Made by a program: the position numbers and the translations under genes. Below the pieces are notes generated by a model that made no database searches, was not told where the DNA came from, and worked only from the letters and a program-made list of their open reading frames with translations. From Methylobacterium sp. J-078 (GTDB lineage Bacteria; Pseudomonadota; Alphaproteobacteria; Rhizobiales; Beijerinckiaceae), in contig NZ_JAKSYI010000062.1 of assembly GCF_022829285.1 (NCBI RefSeq), positions 1 through 64,000 of the forward strand: a DNA stretch of 64,000 nucleotides. Direction: 5' to 3'. The first letter of the stretch is position 1, and the number at the start of each line of letters is the position of its first letter. Shown here in pieces: positions 49,849-58,713 of the stretch.

Positions 49849-51261
49849 TCACCCCGGCGGCCACTTGAAATCGTCGGCCCGGCCGGGCTGGGGCAGTGGG
49901 GCCGCCCCCCGCATCAGCGCGCGCTCCACCGTGCCGGACGGGTCGGTGTCGCGCGGGCGTCCGCTCACCAGCGTGCCGCCGGGCGTCACCTCGGCGCGGC
50001 CGAGGGGCACCACGGGGCCGGCGAGGGGCTTGACCGGCAGGGCCGGGATGCCGGGCGGCTCTGGCAGGCTCGGGAGCATGGCGGTGATCTGGCGGTCGAT
50101 CGAGGCCGCGTCGTCGAGCTTGGGCGCCTCGCCCGGCTGGACCGGCGGCGGCGCGGTGGCGATGGCCGGGACCGCGGCCGGCGCGGTCGGCCCCGTGCCC
50201 ATCATGCGCTTCAGCTCGACATCGGCGAAATGCGCCATCTTGCGCGCGCCGGCCTTGGTGAAATGCACGCCGTCGGCGGTGCGCAGCTTCGCGTCCTGCC
50301 CTTCCAGGTCGGGACCGGTGGCGGTGTAGCGGTTGCGGTCGTCGACGAAGGCCGGCCAGATGTCCACGTAGGTCTGCCCGGCCCTCGCCACGCGCTCGCG
50401 AAAGATCTCGTTGATGGCCGCGATGTCCTTGGACAGAGATTCGCTGCGCATCGGCGGGGCGCCGACCCAGATCACCGGCACCTTCTGGTCCGAGAAGACC
50501 TTGATCAGGGCGTCCACGCGCTCGGCGTAGACGGCGCGCCAGCGATCGCCGAGGGGCTCCAGGGTCTGGTCGCCCTCGCGAATGGGCTGGCGGTCGTTCG
50601 CGCCGAGCATGACGAGGGCATAGCTGGTCTTCGGATTGGCCTTCAGGAACTCCTCGGCGGCTTTGGGCCAATCGACCACGTCCTTGCGCACGAGGCCGCT
50701 ATCGGCCTTCGAGCGATCGACGACGCCGATCTCGGCATTGTCCTCGAAGACGTTGGAGAGGCCGCTGCCGAGATGGCCCGCCAGGGTGTCGCCGAACACC
50801 GCGATCCGCGTGGTCGGCTCCGCCTTCGGCACGACGGGTTTCGGCTGGGCGACGGCGGGCACCGGGCGCGGCCGGCGGCGCGGCGGCCGCGCCTCCTCGC
50901 GGGACCCGCGCGGGTCGTCCGCGTAGGAGCGGGTGCGCGGCGCCTGCGGGCGGGCGCTCGGCACCGGCGCGGGCTGGGCCTGCTGCGGACGGTCTTCCCA
51001 CGGCCAGTAGAACTGCCGGGGCGCTTCCTGCGGCGGCGGCGCGTAGCGACGGGCCGCTGAGCGCCCGCCGTACCCGCCGTCGTCGCGATAATAGTCGCGG
51101 GCGCGGCGGCGCGGGGAATCATAATCGCCGCCCCGGGGTGCGTCGTAGGAATCGCCCCATTGCGCGCGGGCGGGATCGCCCGCCGCGAACACGGCGAGAA
51201 CGCCCGCGAGGGCACACAGCGTCAGGAAACACCGGGCCGCGCGTGCTGCCGGCAAGGTCAT
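49849..51261 (-). CDS. DUF459 SGNH-hydrolase-like exported protein
   Basis: 470 residues from ATG 51261, giving a signal peptide that ends around ARAQ. Residues 35-165 are a disordered Pro/Arg/Tyr-rich region. The SGNH-like domain starts at IAVFGDTLAGHLGSGLSNVF; in this family the usual catalytic Ser can be replaced, and here Asp-Thr-Leu is seen where GDS is expected. ALVMLGANDRQPIREGDQTL and TADGVHFTKAGARKMAHFAD supply the Asn and the His. A Pro-rich tail follows. Some DUF459 proteins act on extracellular polysaccharide O-acetyl groups. The activity here is uncertain because of the missing GDS Ser. Confidence 0.85.
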   Translation of the reverse strand: MTLPAARAARCFLTLCALAGVLAVFAAGDPARAQWGDSYDAPRGGDYDSPRRRARDYYRDDGGYGGRSAARRYAPPPQEAPRQFYWPWEDRPQQAQPAPVPSARPQAPRTRSYADDPRGSREEARPPRRRPRPVPAVAQPKPVVPKAEPTTRIAVFGDTLAGHLGSGLSNVFEDNAEIGVVDRSKADSGLVRKDVVDWPKAAEEFLKANPKTSYALVMLGANDRQPIREGDQTLEPLGDRWRAVYAERVDALIKVFSDQKVPVIWVGAPPMRSESLSKDIAAINEIFRERVARAGQTYVDIWPAFVDDRNRYTATGPDLEGQDAKLRTADGVHFTKAGARKMAHFADVELKRMMGTGPTAPAAVPAIATAPPPVQPGEAPKLDDAASIDRQITAMLPSLPEPPGIPALPVKPLAGPVVPLGRAEVTPGGTLVSGRPRDTDPSGTVERALMRGAAPLPQPGRADDFKWPPG

Positions 51262-51330
51262 GGAACGCCTCACGCTTCTGACCGGCGAGCCGATCGATGC
51301 CACCACCTTAGACGACGACGCGGCACAGGT

Positions 51331-52557
51331 CTAAAGGTTGCCCCCGAGGCGGGCCAGCAGGGCGGGCGTCGCGTAGCCGTCCGCCGGAAGGCCCTCGGCG
51401 ATCTGGAACTGCCGCACGGCCTCCCGCAGCTTCGGTCCGGCCCGGCCGTCTGCCTCGCCCGCATAGAGGCCGCGCGCCGACAGGGCCGCCTGCAGGGCCT
51501 GGAGGCCCGCCTTGTCCAGGCGCGGGGCCTTGATGGGCCAGGGCGCGGAGAGCGCGGGCGCGCCGGCCAGCCTGTCGGCGAGGTGGCCGACGGCGAGGGC
51601 GTAGGAATCCGACGTGTTGTAGGCCCGCACGACCTCGAAATTGTCGGTGATGAGGAAGACCGGGCCGCCGAGTGCCCCGGGCAGGAACAGGCTGGCGTTG
51701 CCCGCCCCCGGCAGCGCCTTGCCGTCGGTGCGGCGCACACCGCGCCGGGCGAAGTCCGAGAGGTTGCCGCGATACCGGCCGAGATCGAAGTCGCGGGGCA
51801 GGGCGACCTCGTAGCCCCAGGACAGGGCGGGGTTCCAGCCCAGCGTCTTCAGGTAGGTGCCGATCGAGGCCAGGGCATCGGCCTGCGAACCCCAGATGTC
51901 GCGGTGCTCGTCGCCGTCGAAATCCACCGCGTGGGCGAGGAAGCTCGAGGGCAGGAACTGCACCTGTCCCATGGCGCCCGCCCAGGAGCCCTTCATGCGC
52001 TCGGGCGTGATGTCGCCGCGCTGAAGGATCGCGAGGGCGGCCAGGAGTTCGTCGCGGAACAGGGTGCCGCGGAACCGGGCCTCCGCCAGGGTCGCCAGGG
52101 CGCGGATGGTCGAGACCGTGCCGCCGCTGGCCCCGAAATCCGATTCGACGCCCCAGATCGCCAGCACCATCCAGCGCGGCACGCCGGTGCGCGCCTCGAT
52201 GGCGGCGAGCGTCGTCGCGAGCCGCGCGGCCTGGGCCTGTCCCCGGGCGATCCGGGCGGGTGAGACCGCACCCACGAGGTAGTCCCAGACCGGGCGCCCG
52301 AACTCGCCCTGCCGGCGCGTGCGGGCCAGGATGTCGGGATCGGGCCCAGCGATCCCCGCGAAGGCGGCGTCGAAGGTGGCTCGCGAGATCCCGCGCGCCT
52401 CGGCCTCCGGCCGCAGGGCTTCGACGAAGGCCGTGAAGCGCGCCGTCACCTCGGGCGTCGCCGCGGCCGCAGGAGCCTTGGCGGATTGTGGGGCGGCCCC
52501 GGCCGGCGCCCCGAGCCCGATCGCGCCGGCCAGGACCAGGGCCGGGAGAAGCCTCAC
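51331..52557 (-). CDS. MltB-like lytic murein transglycosylase with peptidoglycan-binding domain
   Basis: 408 residues from GTG 52557, which overlaps the galE stop by 4 bp (GTGA). The frame continues upstream but that part is a shadow of galE. Signal peptide (ALVLAGAIGLGAPAGAA), then an SLT_2 domain with the catalytic Glu in LAIWGVESDFGASGGTVSTI and GSWAGAMGQVQFLPSSFLAH with DFDGDEHRDIWGSQADALAS. A C-terminal PG_binding_1 domain (GLQALQAALSARGLYAGEAD and LREAVRQFQIAEGLPADG) completes it. It cleaves glycan strands with formation of anhydro-muramic acid. Confidence 0.92.
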   Translation of the reverse strand: MRLLPALVLAGAIGLGAPAGAAPQSAKAPAAAATPEVTARFTAFVEALRPEAEARGISRATFDAAFAGIAGPDPDILARTRRQGEFGRPVWDYLVGAVSPARIARGQAQAARLATTLAAIEARTGVPRWMVLAIWGVESDFGASGGTVSTIRALATLAEARFRGTLFRDELLAALAILQRGDITPERMKGSWAGAMGQVQFLPSSFLAHAVDFDGDEHRDIWGSQADALASIGTYLKTLGWNPALSWGYEVALPRDFDLGRYRGNLSDFARRGVRRTDGKALPGAGNASLFLPGALGGPVFLITDNFEVVRAYNTSDSYALAVGHLADRLAGAPALSAPWPIKAPRLDKAGLQALQAALSARGLYAGEADGRAGPKLREAVRQFQIAEGLPADGYATPALLARLGGNL

Positions 52558-53543
52558 GTGCGGTTGCGCCGGGTCAGGGCCTCTTCCCAGGCGAAGGCCT
52601 GCGCGACGATCGCATCGAGATCGTCGTTCTTCGGCGACCAGCCGAGGTCGCGGATGCGCTGGGCCTCGGCGATGATCTGGGCCGGGTCCCCGGGCCGGCG
52701 CGGCGACAGCCGGACCTCGAAATCCCGGCCGGAGACGCGCTTGACCACCTCGATCACCTCCAGAACCGAGTAGCCCCGGCCGTAGCCGCAATTCAGGGTC
52801 AGGCTCTCGCCGCCGGAGCGCAGGTGGCTCAGGGCCACGCGGTGGGCCTCGGCGAGGTCGGAGACCTGGATGTAGTCGCGCAGGCACGATCCGTCCCGGG
52901 TAGGGTAATCGGTGCCGAACACCTCGAGATGCGTGCGCTGGCCGAGGGCTGCCTGGGTCGCCACCTTGATGAGGTGCGTGGCGTTCGGGGTCGACTGCCC
53001 GGTGCGTCCGCGCGGGTCGGCCCCCGCCACGTTGAAGTAGCGCAGGATCACGTAGGAGAAGCCGTGCGCCTTGGCAGCGTCCGCGATCATCCATTCGCTC
53101 ATCAGCTTCGAGCGGCCGTAAGGGTTGATCGGCGCGGGCAGGAGGTTCTCCGGCACCGGCACGGTCTCGGGCTCGCCGTAAACGGCGGCGGTGGAGGAGA
53201 AGATCACGTGCTTGACCCCGCAGCGCACCGCCGTCTCGATCAGCGCGCGGGTCTTCACCGTGTTGGCGAGGTAGTAGTGCAGGGGATCGGCCACCGAGTC
53301 CGGCACGACGATCCGCGCGGCGAAATGCGCGATCGCGTCGATGCGATTCTGGAGGATGATTTCGGTCACGAGGGACTGGTCGGCGACGTCGCCCACGACC
53401 AGCCGGACTTCGGGCGGCAGGGCCCAGTCGAAGCCCGTCGAGAGGTCGTCGAGAACCACCACCTCCTCATGGCCGGCATCCAGCAGGGCCAGAACCATGT
53501 GGCTGCCGATATAGCCGGCCCCGCCCGTCACCAGAACCGCCAT
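52554..53543 (-). CDS. galE: UDP-glucose 4-epimerase
   Basis: 329 residues. N-terminal Rossmann motif VTGGAGYIGSHMVLALLDAG, the catalytic Ser in FSSTAAVYG and Tyr-x-x-x-Lys in NPYGRSKLMSEWM, and FNVAGADPRGRTGQ typical for GalE. It interconverts UDP-glucose and UDP-galactose with bound NAD for surface polysaccharides. It is transcribed leftward with the transglycosylase and faces galU, whose product supplies UDP-glucose. Confidence 0.95.
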   Translation of the reverse strand: MAVLVTGGAGYIGSHMVLALLDAGHEEVVVLDDLSTGFDWALPPEVRLVVGDVADQSLVTEIILQNRIDAIAHFAARIVVPDSVADPLHYYLANTVKTRALIETAVRCGVKHVIFSSTAAVYGEPETVPVPENLLPAPINPYGRSKLMSEWMIADAAKAHGFSYVILRYFNVAGADPRGRTGQSTPNATHLIKVATQAALGQRTHLEVFGTDYPTRDGSCLRDYIQVSDLAEAHRVALSHLRSGGESLTLNCGYGRGYSVLEVIEVVKRVSGRDFEVRLSPRRPGDPAQIIAEAQRIRDLGWSPKNDDLDAIVAQAFAWEEALTRRNRT

Positions 53544-53570
53544 CAGACCCGCTCCCCAATCGTACCATCG

Positions 53571-53582
53571 CCGATATATCGG
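53571..53582. promoter_or_regulatory. Palindrome in the galE-galU divergent promoter region
   Basis: CCGATATATCGG is a perfect 12-bp dyad, 28 bp before the galE start. It may be an operator or simply part of the promoter. No regulator can be named. Confidence 0.4.
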
Positions 53583-53710
53583 AAAACCGGCTTCTCGGTT
53601 ATGCCCGTCCGGTCGATGGCGATGCCGTCCGGGTTTAAGCGCGGCTGCATTGAAGGTTCGTCAATCCCTTCCGGGTTCTTCTCACTTTCCTCGTTACCGG
53701 GTCCCGCTCG

Positions 53711-54577
53711 ATGAAACCGATTCGCAAGGCCGTCCTGCCCGTCGCCGGCTTGGGCACACGCTTCCTCCCGGCCACCAAGGCCGTGCCGAAGGAGATGCTC
53801 ACCGTGGTCGACCGGCCCGTGGTGCAGCACGTCGTCGACGAGGCCCGCGAAGCCGGCATCGAGCACTTCATCTTCGTGACCGGTCGCGGCAAGGCGGTGA
53901 TCGAGGACCATTTCGACGTCGCCTTCGAGCTCGACCGGATGCTGCAGGAGCGCGGCAAGACCGCGGCCTACGAGGAACTCAAGCGCGATCTGCCGGCCGC
54001 CGGCCAGACCAGCTTTACCCGCCAGCAGGCCCCCCTCGGCCTCGGACACGCGGTCTGGTGCGCGCGCGAGATCGTGGGCGACGAGCCCTTCGCGGTGCTG
54101 CTGCCCGACATGCTCAGCCGCGGCTGCATGCAGCAGATGCTCTCGGCCTACGAGCGCCATGGCGGCAACGTGATCGCCGTCGAGGAGGTGAAGCCCGAGG
54201 AGACCCACCAGTACGGGATCGTCGGCGTCGGCCAGACCTTCGGCCAGACCTTCGAGATCGACGGCATGGTGGAGAAGCCCAAGGCCGGCACCGCGCCGTC
54301 GAACTTCATCATTTCCGGGCGCTACATCCTGCAGCCCGAGATCTTCGACATCCTCTCGGCCGGCGAGACCGGCGCGGGCGGCGAGATCCAGCTCACCGAC
54401 GCGATGATCAAGCTCGCCAAGGATCAGAAGTTCTTCGGCATGCACTACCAGGGCCGGACCTACGACACCGGATCGAAGCTCGGCTTCCTGACCGCGAACA
54501 TCGCCTACGCGCTGGAGCGCAAGGACCTCGCCGAAGCCCTGAAGGCCGAGATCGCCCAGCTTCTCAAGGACCATTGA
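53711..54577 (+). CDS. galU: UTP-glucose-1-phosphate uridylyltransferase
   Basis: 288 residues. The nucleotidyltransferase signature [20 protein letters not shown] with [19 protein letters not shown] at the start, [34 protein letters not shown], and the C-terminal [19 protein letters not shown] are diagnostic of GalU. It makes UDP-glucose for polysaccharide synthesis and for GalE. Divergent from galE with a shared 167-bp region. Confidence 0.97.
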   Translation: MKPIRKAVLPVAGLGTRFLPATKAVPKEMLTVVDRPVVQHVVDEAREAGIEHFIFVTGRGKAVIEDHFDVAFELDRMLQERGKTAAYEELKRDLPAAGQTSFTRQQAPLGLGHAVWCAREIVGDEPFAVLLPDMLSRGCMQQMLSAYERHGGNVIAVEEVKPEETHQYGIVGVGQTFGQTFEIDGMVEKPKAGTAPSNFIISGRYILQPEIFDILSAGETGAGGEIQLTDAMIKLAKDQKFFGMHYQGRTYDTGSKLGFLTANIAYALERKDLAEALKAEIAQLLKDH

Positions 54578-54692
54578 GCGCCCCCCCCCGGGGCGAGCGC
54601 CCACGGGGCGACGAAACCGGGCGCCGGCGCAGCGATGCGCCGGGCGCGCGGGTGGCATGCCAGAAAAGTGCGGGAGCCGGTACGCGACGCCC

Positions 54693-54720
54693 TTGCGTTT
54701 TGTGCGTCGCAGCTTAGGTT
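54693..54720 (+). promoter_or_regulatory. Predicted promoter of the mmgR-like sRNA
   Basis: TTGCGT (54693-54698) and TAGGTT (54715-54720) are spaced by 16 bp, placing a start near 54727. This lies about 45 nt before the conserved sRNA motif and about 90 nt before the terminator end, the expected size range. Confidence 0.5.
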
Positions 54721-54726
54721 GTGCAT

Positions 54727-54816
54727 TGCGGGATCGCGATGGCGTCGCGGTTCGGCAGCCCTTCTTGGGCGTTTCCTCCCTAGACTTCGGGCCGCTCTTC
54801 GGAGCGGCCTTTTTTT
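54727..54816 (+). ncRNA. mmgR / alpha-r8 (suhB-motif) family small RNA
   Basis: The conserved single-stranded motif TTTCCTCCCT (54772-54781) followed by AGACTTCGG and a strong terminator stem is the hallmark I know for the alphaproteobacterial alpha-r8 (MmgR) sRNA family. The 5' end is estimated from the promoter; the terminator ends at 54816. The CCTCC stretch can pair with Shine-Dalgarno sequences. In Sinorhizobium MmgR limits PHB accumulation. Here it lies between galU and a DUF817 gene and only 6 kb from a phasin gene. Confidence 0.75.
54790..54816 (+). terminator. UUCG-tetraloop terminator of the sRNA
   Basis: GGCCGCTC, loop TTCG, GAGCGGCC, then seven T residues. Perfect 8-bp stem with the stable UUCG loop. 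It also would end galU transcripts. Confidence 0.93.
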
Positions 54817-54858
54817 GTCTCAACCCACGCCTAGGCTGCCGGGGACGGGGGGCACGGT

Positions 54859-55797
54859 ATGGAAGACGGGACGACGGCCGCGAGCGCGGCGCGGCTCTGG
54901 CCACCTTTGGCGCGCTTCATCGCAGCGGAGGCGCGCGTCGGGGCCTGGGCGCAGGCGCGGGGGCCCTGGGTCGCCGGGAGCTACGAGTTTCTGCGCTTCG
55001 GGATCAAGCAGGGTTGGGCCTGTCTGTTCGGCGGCCTGCTCTGCGCGGCCCTGATCGGGAGCTACCTGTTCTATCCGCCCGATGCCGCCCTGAGCCGCTA
55101 CGACGCGCTCACCCTGGCGGCCATCGCCATCCAGGCCGGGCTGCTCCTCGCGCGGATGGAGACCTGGGAGGAGGCGAAGATCATCGCCCTCTATCACGTC
55201 GTCGGCACGGTGATGGAGATCTTCAAGACCAGCGTCGGATCGTGGATCTACCCGGAGGCGAGCCTCCTGCGGATCGCGGGCGTGCCCCTCTTCACGGGCT
55301 TCATGTATGCCAGCGTCGGGTCATACATCGCGCGCGTCTGGCGCCTGTTCGATTTCCGGTTCGCGCACCATCCGCGCCTGCGCTTCACCTTGCCGCTGGC
55401 CGGGGCGATCTACCTGAACTTCTTCAGTCACCACGTCGTCTGGGACATGCGGATCGTGCTGTTCGCGGCGACCGCGCTGTTGTTCGGCCGAACCTGGGTG
55501 TATTTCAAGGTCTGGCAGGTCCACCGCCGGATGCCGCTGCTGCTGGGCTTTTGCCTCGTGGCGGTGTTCATCTGGATTGCCGAGAACATCGGCACCTACA
55601 CCCGGGTCTGGCTCTATCCGGCGCAGGTGGCCGGCTGGGCCCCGGTGCCGTGGCAGAAATTCGGGTCGTGGTTCCTGCTGATGATCGTCTCGTACGTGCT
55701 GGTGACGCTCGTGAGCCGGCCGCGGGAGTTCCGGCGGTCGGCTCGCGAAGCGTGCGGCGCCGGGACGGCACCGACCTGCGGGCTTCAGTTGAGGTAG
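54859..55797 (+). CDS. DUF817 family membrane protein
   Basis: 312 residues. FLRFGIKQGWACLFGGLLCA and the conserved hydrophilic stretches ARMETWEEAKIIALYHVVGT with VMEIFKTSVGSWIYPE and NFFSHHVVWDMRI are typical of DUF817 (YoaT-like). About eight membrane helices. The conserved Glu, His and Asp residues inside the membrane suggest a metal or substrate site, but no function is known for the family. It begins 42 bp after the sRNA terminator. Confidence 0.85.
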   Translation: MEDGTTAASAARLWPPLARFIAAEARVGAWAQARGPWVAGSYEFLRFGIKQGWACLFGGLLCAALIGSYLFYPPDAALSRYDALTLAAIAIQAGLLLARMETWEEAKIIALYHVVGTVMEIFKTSVGSWIYPEASLLRIAGVPLFTGFMYASVGSYIARVWRLFDFRFAHHPRLRFTLPLAGAIYLNFFSHHVVWDMRIVLFAATALLFGRTWVYFKVWQVHRRMPLLLGFCLVAVFIWIAENIGTYTRVWLYPAQVAGWAPVPWQKFGSWFLLMIVSYVLVTLVSRPREFRRSAREACGAGTAPTCGLQLR

Positions 55798-56000
55798 GTC
55801 CGGATCCAGTTCGGGGACAGGACTTCGCCGTCCTCGGTGATGATCCAGGGCTGCTTGGCCGGGTCCGCGAGGGCGCCGGCCGCGGCCTCGATGGCCTCGC
55901 GCAGGGTGCGATAACGCGCGGGCTGGGCCAGGGGAGCCGGGACCGGAGCGGTACGCCAGATCGTGAGATCGGCGGGACGTTCCAGGGCTTGGGTTTCCAT
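55785..56000 (-). CDS. Small hypothetical protein
   Basis: 71 residues from ATG 56000 (METQALERPADLTIWRTAPV). The second half (TLREAIEAAAGALADPAKQP, then WIITEDGEVLSPNWIRTYLN) is a short helix-strand fold found in many small Methylobacterium-type proteins as far as I recall. It overlaps the end of the DUF817 gene by 13 bp on the opposite strand. Function unknown. Confidence 0.65.
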   Translation of the reverse strand: METQALERPADLTIWRTAPVPAPLAQPARYRTLREAIEAAAGALADPAKQPWIITEDGEVLSPNWIRTYLN

Positions 56001-56437
56001 GAGTCTCATTCCTTCGATCGTGGGCGTGGGTCCCCGCGATGCCGTCGTTCGGCCGAAAATCTTTAGGATCTCGAACCTGAACGTTTGCTGCAGGGCACCA
56101 TTCGGGAGAAAGGAAGCATCACTAAGGCAACTTTGCGGTCGATTCAGGCACGGCCGAAATCATCGTCCGAGCCTGAACCATCCTCGTCTCATGCACGCAC
56201 CAGCATTGCTGATGAGCGCGCAGAATATGGCTGCTTTTGGACGCTTCCCCCTGATACTTCGACGTATAGGCGCTGATGCAATGCGCCGGTTTTATCTTCG
56301 GCCATTGCGGGCTTCGGTGTGCTGACGCACCCCCTTCCCGCTGCGGGACCGGTCCAGTTGAAGGACATTGCGTCACCGACCAGTTAATGCGCACGCGGTG
56401 CGATACGGTTTTCGCAGCATGGTGAAGGGGATGCCAC
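56001..56437. other. 437-bp intergenic region before the HtrA-type protease
   Basis: Divergent region between the small minus-strand gene and the protease. Short frames on both strands lack convincing composition. AT content is higher than in neighbouring genes. No clear sRNA or repeat; promoters for both genes are expected here. Confidence 0.4.
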
Positions 56438-57598
56438 ATGTCCGACCGGTACCCGGCCCCTCGGTCGCCGGATCGCTTCCTGAGGTGGGCGGCCGGAGCG
56501 GCGCTGGTCCTGCTCGCGCTCTACGTGGCGCAGCCCTACGTGAACGGCTTCCTCTATGCCGCGCAGACCCCGCGCGCCGTCACGGCGCGGGGTGACCTCG
56601 CGCCCGCCGAGACGGCGACGGTGGATCTGTTCGCCCAGGCCAGCCCCTCGGTGGTGCACGTCTTCGCGCAGGCGGCCGCGCAGGGGCGGGCCCTGATGGG
56701 CGTCGAGGGCGAGGGGGCTGAGCAGGGCAACGGCTCGCAGACGGGCACGGGCTTCATCTGGGATGCGGCCGGGCACGTGGTGACCAACAACCACGTGGTC
56801 GCGGCGGCCGTGCAGAGTGGCGGCTCCATCGCCGTGCGCCTCTCCTCCGGCGAAGTCGTCTCCGCCAGCGTGGTGGGCACCGCGCCGAGCTACGACCTCG
56901 CGGTCCTGCGCCTCGGCCGCACCGGCGCGGCCCTGCGGCCCCTGGCGCTGGGCACCTCCGCCGACCTCAAGGTCGGGCAATCGACCTACGCCATCGGCAA
57001 CCCGTTCGGCCTCGACCACACCCTGACCACGGGCGTGATCAGCGCCCTCCAGCGCCGCCTGCCCACGGGGGAGGGGCGCGAGCTCTCGGGCGTCATCCAG
57101 ACAGACGCGGCGATCAACCCCGGCAATTCCGGCGGTCCCCTGCTCGATTCCGCCGGGCGCCTGATCGGCGTGAACACCGCGATCTACTCGCCCTCCGGCA
57201 GCAGCGCGGGCATCGGCTTCGCGATTCCCGTCGACGTGGTGAACCGGGTCGTGCCGGAACTCATCCGGAACGGGCGGACCCGCAATCCCGGGATCGGTAT
57301 CATCGCCGGACAGGAAGCCACCGCCGCCCGCCTCGGCATCGACGGCGTCGTGATCCTGCGCGTCCTGCGGGGCTCGCCGGCCGCCGCCGCCGGCCTGCGC
57401 GGCGTCGATCCGCAGACCGGCGAGATCGGCGACATCATCGTGGGCGCCGGGAACCGCCCCGTCCACCGCCTCGCCGACCTGACCGCGGCGATGGAGGCGG
57501 CCGGCCTCGGCGCGGCGGTGGACCTGATGGTAGAGCGCGACGGCCGGACCCGCCGGGTCCGGGTCACCACCACCGACGTCGCGGAGACGCGCCTCTGA
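56438..57598 (+). CDS. HtrA/Do-like trypsin-type serine protease with PDZ domain
   Basis: 386 residues. An N-terminal membrane anchor (FLRWAAGAALVLLALYVAQP) is followed by the trypsin-like domain: catalytic His in VVTNNHVVAAAVQSGG, Asp in SYDLAVLRLG and Ser in INPGNSGGPLLDSAG. A PDZ domain (VVILRVLRGSPAAAAGLRGV and GDIIVGAGNRPVHRLADLTA) ends the protein. It acts on misfolded envelope proteins at the periplasmic face. One PDZ, so closer to the DegS/HhoA arrangement than to DegP. Confidence 0.92.
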   Translation: MSDRYPAPRSPDRFLRWAAGAALVLLALYVAQPYVNGFLYAAQTPRAVTARGDLAPAETATVDLFAQASPSVVHVFAQAAAQGRALMGVEGEGAEQGNGSQTGTGFIWDAAGHVVTNNHVVAAAVQSGGSIAVRLSSGEVVSASVVGTAPSYDLAVLRLGRTGAALRPLALGTSADLKVGQSTYAIGNPFGLDHTLTTGVISALQRRLPTGEGRELSGVIQTDAAINPGNSGGPLLDSAGRLIGVNTAIYSPSGSSAGIGFAIPVDVVNRVVPELIRNGRTRNPGIGIIAGQEATAARLGIDGVVILRVLRGSPAAAAGLRGVDPQTGEIGDIIVGAGNRPVHRLADLTAAMEAAGLGAAVDLMVERDGRTRRVRVTTTDVAETRL

Positions 57599-57663
57599 CC
57601 CGGCCGCCTCGTCAGGGGCGGTCAGGGCCGCTAAGGCTCGCGATCGAACTTCGAAAGCACCGC

Positions 57664-57924
57664 ATGGTCTTCCAGCGTCACGTCCTCCTCGCCCTCCTGT
57701 GTCTCGGCGCCCTCGTCCCCCGAGCGGCCGGAGCCGGCGAGCGCCCTGTGCCGCCGCGCCTCTGTCCCGAGGATGCACCCGAGGGGGTGCGCCTGCCGCC
57801 CCGGCCGGATTGTGGCACCGGAACGCGGCGCCCGGCCGCGCCGGCGCGCGGCGTCCACGACCTCGGCGGGGTGCAACTGCGCGTCGGCGGTCGCGTGAGC
57901 GCCGAGTACGGCGTCGGCCGATGA
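57664..57924 (+). CDS. Small exported protein with Cys pair
   Basis: 86 residues. Signal peptide (HVLLALLCLGALVPRAAGAG), then a Pro/Arg-rich mature part with two cysteines (LCPEDAPEGVRLPPRPDCGT) and the end GVQLRVGGRVSAEYGVGR. The stop overlaps the next start (ATGA), so it is translated with the DnaJ gene. No family recognised. Confidence 0.6.
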   Translation: MVFQRHVLLALLCLGALVPRAAGAGERPVPPRLCPEDAPEGVRLPPRPDCGTGTRRPAAPARGVHDLGGVQLRVGGRVSAEYGVGR

Positions 57925-58598
57925 CGATCCTCGCGGGCGGCCTCGCCCTCCTCATCCTGTGGTGGTTCGGCCGGGATGCCCTGCGCCGCTATCCGTCGCT
58001 CAGCACCCGCCTGATCCGGCAGGTCGGGGGCTACGCCGCCCTCGCGGCGGCAGCCCTGTTCCTCGTCCGGGGTCGGATCGAATTCGCGGTCCTGCTCGCG
58101 GCCGGCGCGATCTGGCTGCTGGAGGGCTCCGCCGGCCTGCGGCGGCGGGGCCAGGCGCTGGCGGCGCGCTACGATCCGCGCCGGCTCTCCGGAGCCACCA
58201 TCCGCTTCGACGCGGACGGGGAGGGGGTGGTACTCGCTGGCCCCTACGCGGGCCAGTCCCTGCGGACGATTCCCCTGTCCGGACTCCTCGCCCTGTTCGG
58301 GCGCAACCCCGACACGGCCCGCCGGCTAGAGGCGTATCTGGACCGCCGGCACCCCGGCTGGCGTGTAGACGCTCAGGCTGATGCCGACCCGCGGCCGCGC
58401 CGCCCGCCGGACCCAGGGGCGATGACGGAGCAGGAGGCCTATCAGATCCTGGGGCTTGAGCGCGGGGCGACCCTGGAGCAGATCCGGGTGGCCCACAGGG
58501 CGTTGATGAAGCGCCTGCATCCCGACCAGGGAGGCACGGCCGAGCAGGCGGCCCGCGTCAACGCGGCCCGTGACAGGCTTAACAACCGACATCGCTGA
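57921..58598 (+). CDS. Membrane-anchored J-domain protein (DjlA/Pam18-like)
   Basis: 225 residues from ATG 57921. One or two N-terminal hydrophobic helices (GGLALLILWWFGRDAL and VGGYAALAAAALFLV, then FAVLLAAGAIWLLEG), a middle linker with RFDADGEGVVLAGPYAGQSL, and a C-terminal J domain: MTEQEAYQILGLERGATLEQ, RVAHRALMKRLHPDQGG with the HPD tripeptide and NAARDRLNNRH. A J domain at the C-terminus of an anchored protein resembles mitochondrial Pam18. It recruits DnaK to the membrane. Confidence 0.9.
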   Translation: MTILAGGLALLILWWFGRDALRRYPSLSTRLIRQVGGYAALAAAALFLVRGRIEFAVLLAAGAIWLLEGSAGLRRRGQALAARYDPRRLSGATIRFDADGEGVVLAGPYAGQSLRTIPLSGLLALFGRNPDTARRLEAYLDRRHPGWRVDAQADADPRPRRPPDPGAMTEQEAYQILGLERGATLEQIRVAHRALMKRLHPDQGGTAEQAARVNAARDRLNNRHR

Positions 58599-58713
58599 TA
58601 CTCCACGCGCGTTGCCAGACAGGGGTTTGGTCGATTCGCGCCCCCCCGGCGAAACGCACCGGGCGTGGACGAAGGCCCCGTCGGGGGCCGGATCACCCGC
58701 GTTCGCGGGGGCT

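Noticed and set aside
52558..53094. Upstream extension of the transglycosylase frame
   Set aside because: It is the antisense-like alternate frame of galE; the GTG at 52557 gives a proper signal peptide and an overlap with the galE stop.
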